Part shown: in pieces, positions 63,835 through 64,000 of the stretch
How positions within the stretch are numbered: position 1 is the first letter of the stretch
How the letters are laid out: each line of letters starts with the position of its first letter
Assembly (NCBI RefSeq): GCF_021044425.1
Contig: NZ_JAJNEC010000003.1
Span: 248,001 to 312,000 of the forward strand
Length of the DNA: 64,000 nucleotides
Reading direction: 5' to 3'
From: Niabella pedocola
GTDB lineage: Bacteria > Bacteroidota > Bacteroidia > Chitinophagales > Chitinophagaceae
Program-made: the position numbers and the translations under genes
Notes under the pieces: generated by a model
The model's input: only the letters and a program-made list of their open reading frames with translations
Databases searched by the model: none
What the model was told of the DNA's origin: nothing

Positions 63835-64000
63835 TTAAGATTTAGCATTCGGCATTTGCCTCCGGTATCCCTTTTCTTCCAGTACCCGTACAGTATTGGT
63901 GTAGGTAATGTCCAGCATCTGTGGGATCCCTCTTTTATCGAAAAGGCTGAATTGTGTCATGCCGGGCGGATCAAAGAACAGATCGCAGGCGTGTGCTTTG
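63835..64000 (-). CDS. Patatin-like phospholipase, C-terminal end (truncated by window)
   Basis: The last 54 residues, read from the window edge. ACDLFFDPPGMTQFSLFD and the following helix IPQMLDITYTNTVRVLEEKGY resemble the end of patatin-like proteins (conserved aromatic/Pro segment, then F-D and a Tyr helix). The catalytic Gly-x-Ser-x-Gly part is outside. The gene's stop lies right at the repeat block. Confidence 0.5.
   Translation of the reverse strand, partial: KAHACDLFFDPPGMTQFSLFDKRGIPQMLDITYTNTVRVLEEKGYRRQMPNAKS

Overview
The window looks like a chromosomal segment of a free-living Bacteroidota bacterium, most likely family Chitinophagaceae (inference). The evidence is a SusC/SusD pair, TonB receptors with carboxypeptidase-like N-terminal domains, DUF4142 lipoproteins, a RCC1-repeat surface protein, promoters of the TTTG / TAnnTTTG type, and dispersed intergenic repeats of the GATTTGAG and CACGAAGACACAAAG kinds. 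No rRNA, CRISPR array or replication origin was seen.

Layout. 1-2310: end of a histidine kinase, a single-domain response regulator overlapping it tail to tail, and an NtrC-type sigma54 activator. 3182-11524: a stress-like gene group with an alpha/beta hydrolase, a 59-residue basic protein, two DUF4142 lipoproteins, a DUF2383 helical bundle, a SRPBCC protein, topoisomerase IB, a DUF72 protein, a small conserved gene with an in-frame amber stop, and a DUF6766 membrane protein. A clear TPP riboswitch plus intrinsic terminator precedes the DUF6766 gene, with no thiamine gene nearby. 12435-14519: RCC1-repeat protein. 14608-21786 (minus): four genes of the planctomycete-type cytochrome set (DUF1549/DUF1553, DUF1501, NHL propeller, DUF2231-cytochrome-LRR fusion). 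22091-27343: PAS histidine kinase, a REC-CRP fusion regulator, YoaK, a coiled-coil protein, Hsp20 and a universal stress protein.

27700-29942 starts with tRNA-Leu(CAG) and continues as an AT-rich island of decaying polymorphic-toxin tails with their putative immunity genes; three coding remnants there are frameshifted. 30047-31343 is a divergent HxlR regulator / DsbA-like pair. 31432-36528 holds a repeat-containing secreted protein, a GH105 hydrolase, a cupin and serine acetyltransferase, followed by a cysteine synthase. 37793-41959 is a TonB receptor with a PepSY membrane protein that is frameshifted at a run of seven G.

42021-54617 is a polysaccharide utilisation locus read leftwards: AraC regulator, SusC, SusD, an arylsulfotransferase-like lipoprotein, a GH130 mannosylglucose phosphorylase, a sodium:solute symporter and a GntR regulator. 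I infer uptake of mannose-glucose oligosaccharides and their phosphorolysis in the cytoplasm. An 86-bp tandem repeat separates the AraC gene from susC. 54859-56573 holds an outer-membrane DUF481 protein and an atypical SDR. A ~166-bp repeat array (56700-57330) precedes a heavy-metal RND efflux operon (57375-63442: adaptor, TolC, CzcA/CusA, with a DUF6660 Cys/His protein upstream). The window ends in another repeat block and the 3' end of a patatin-like gene.
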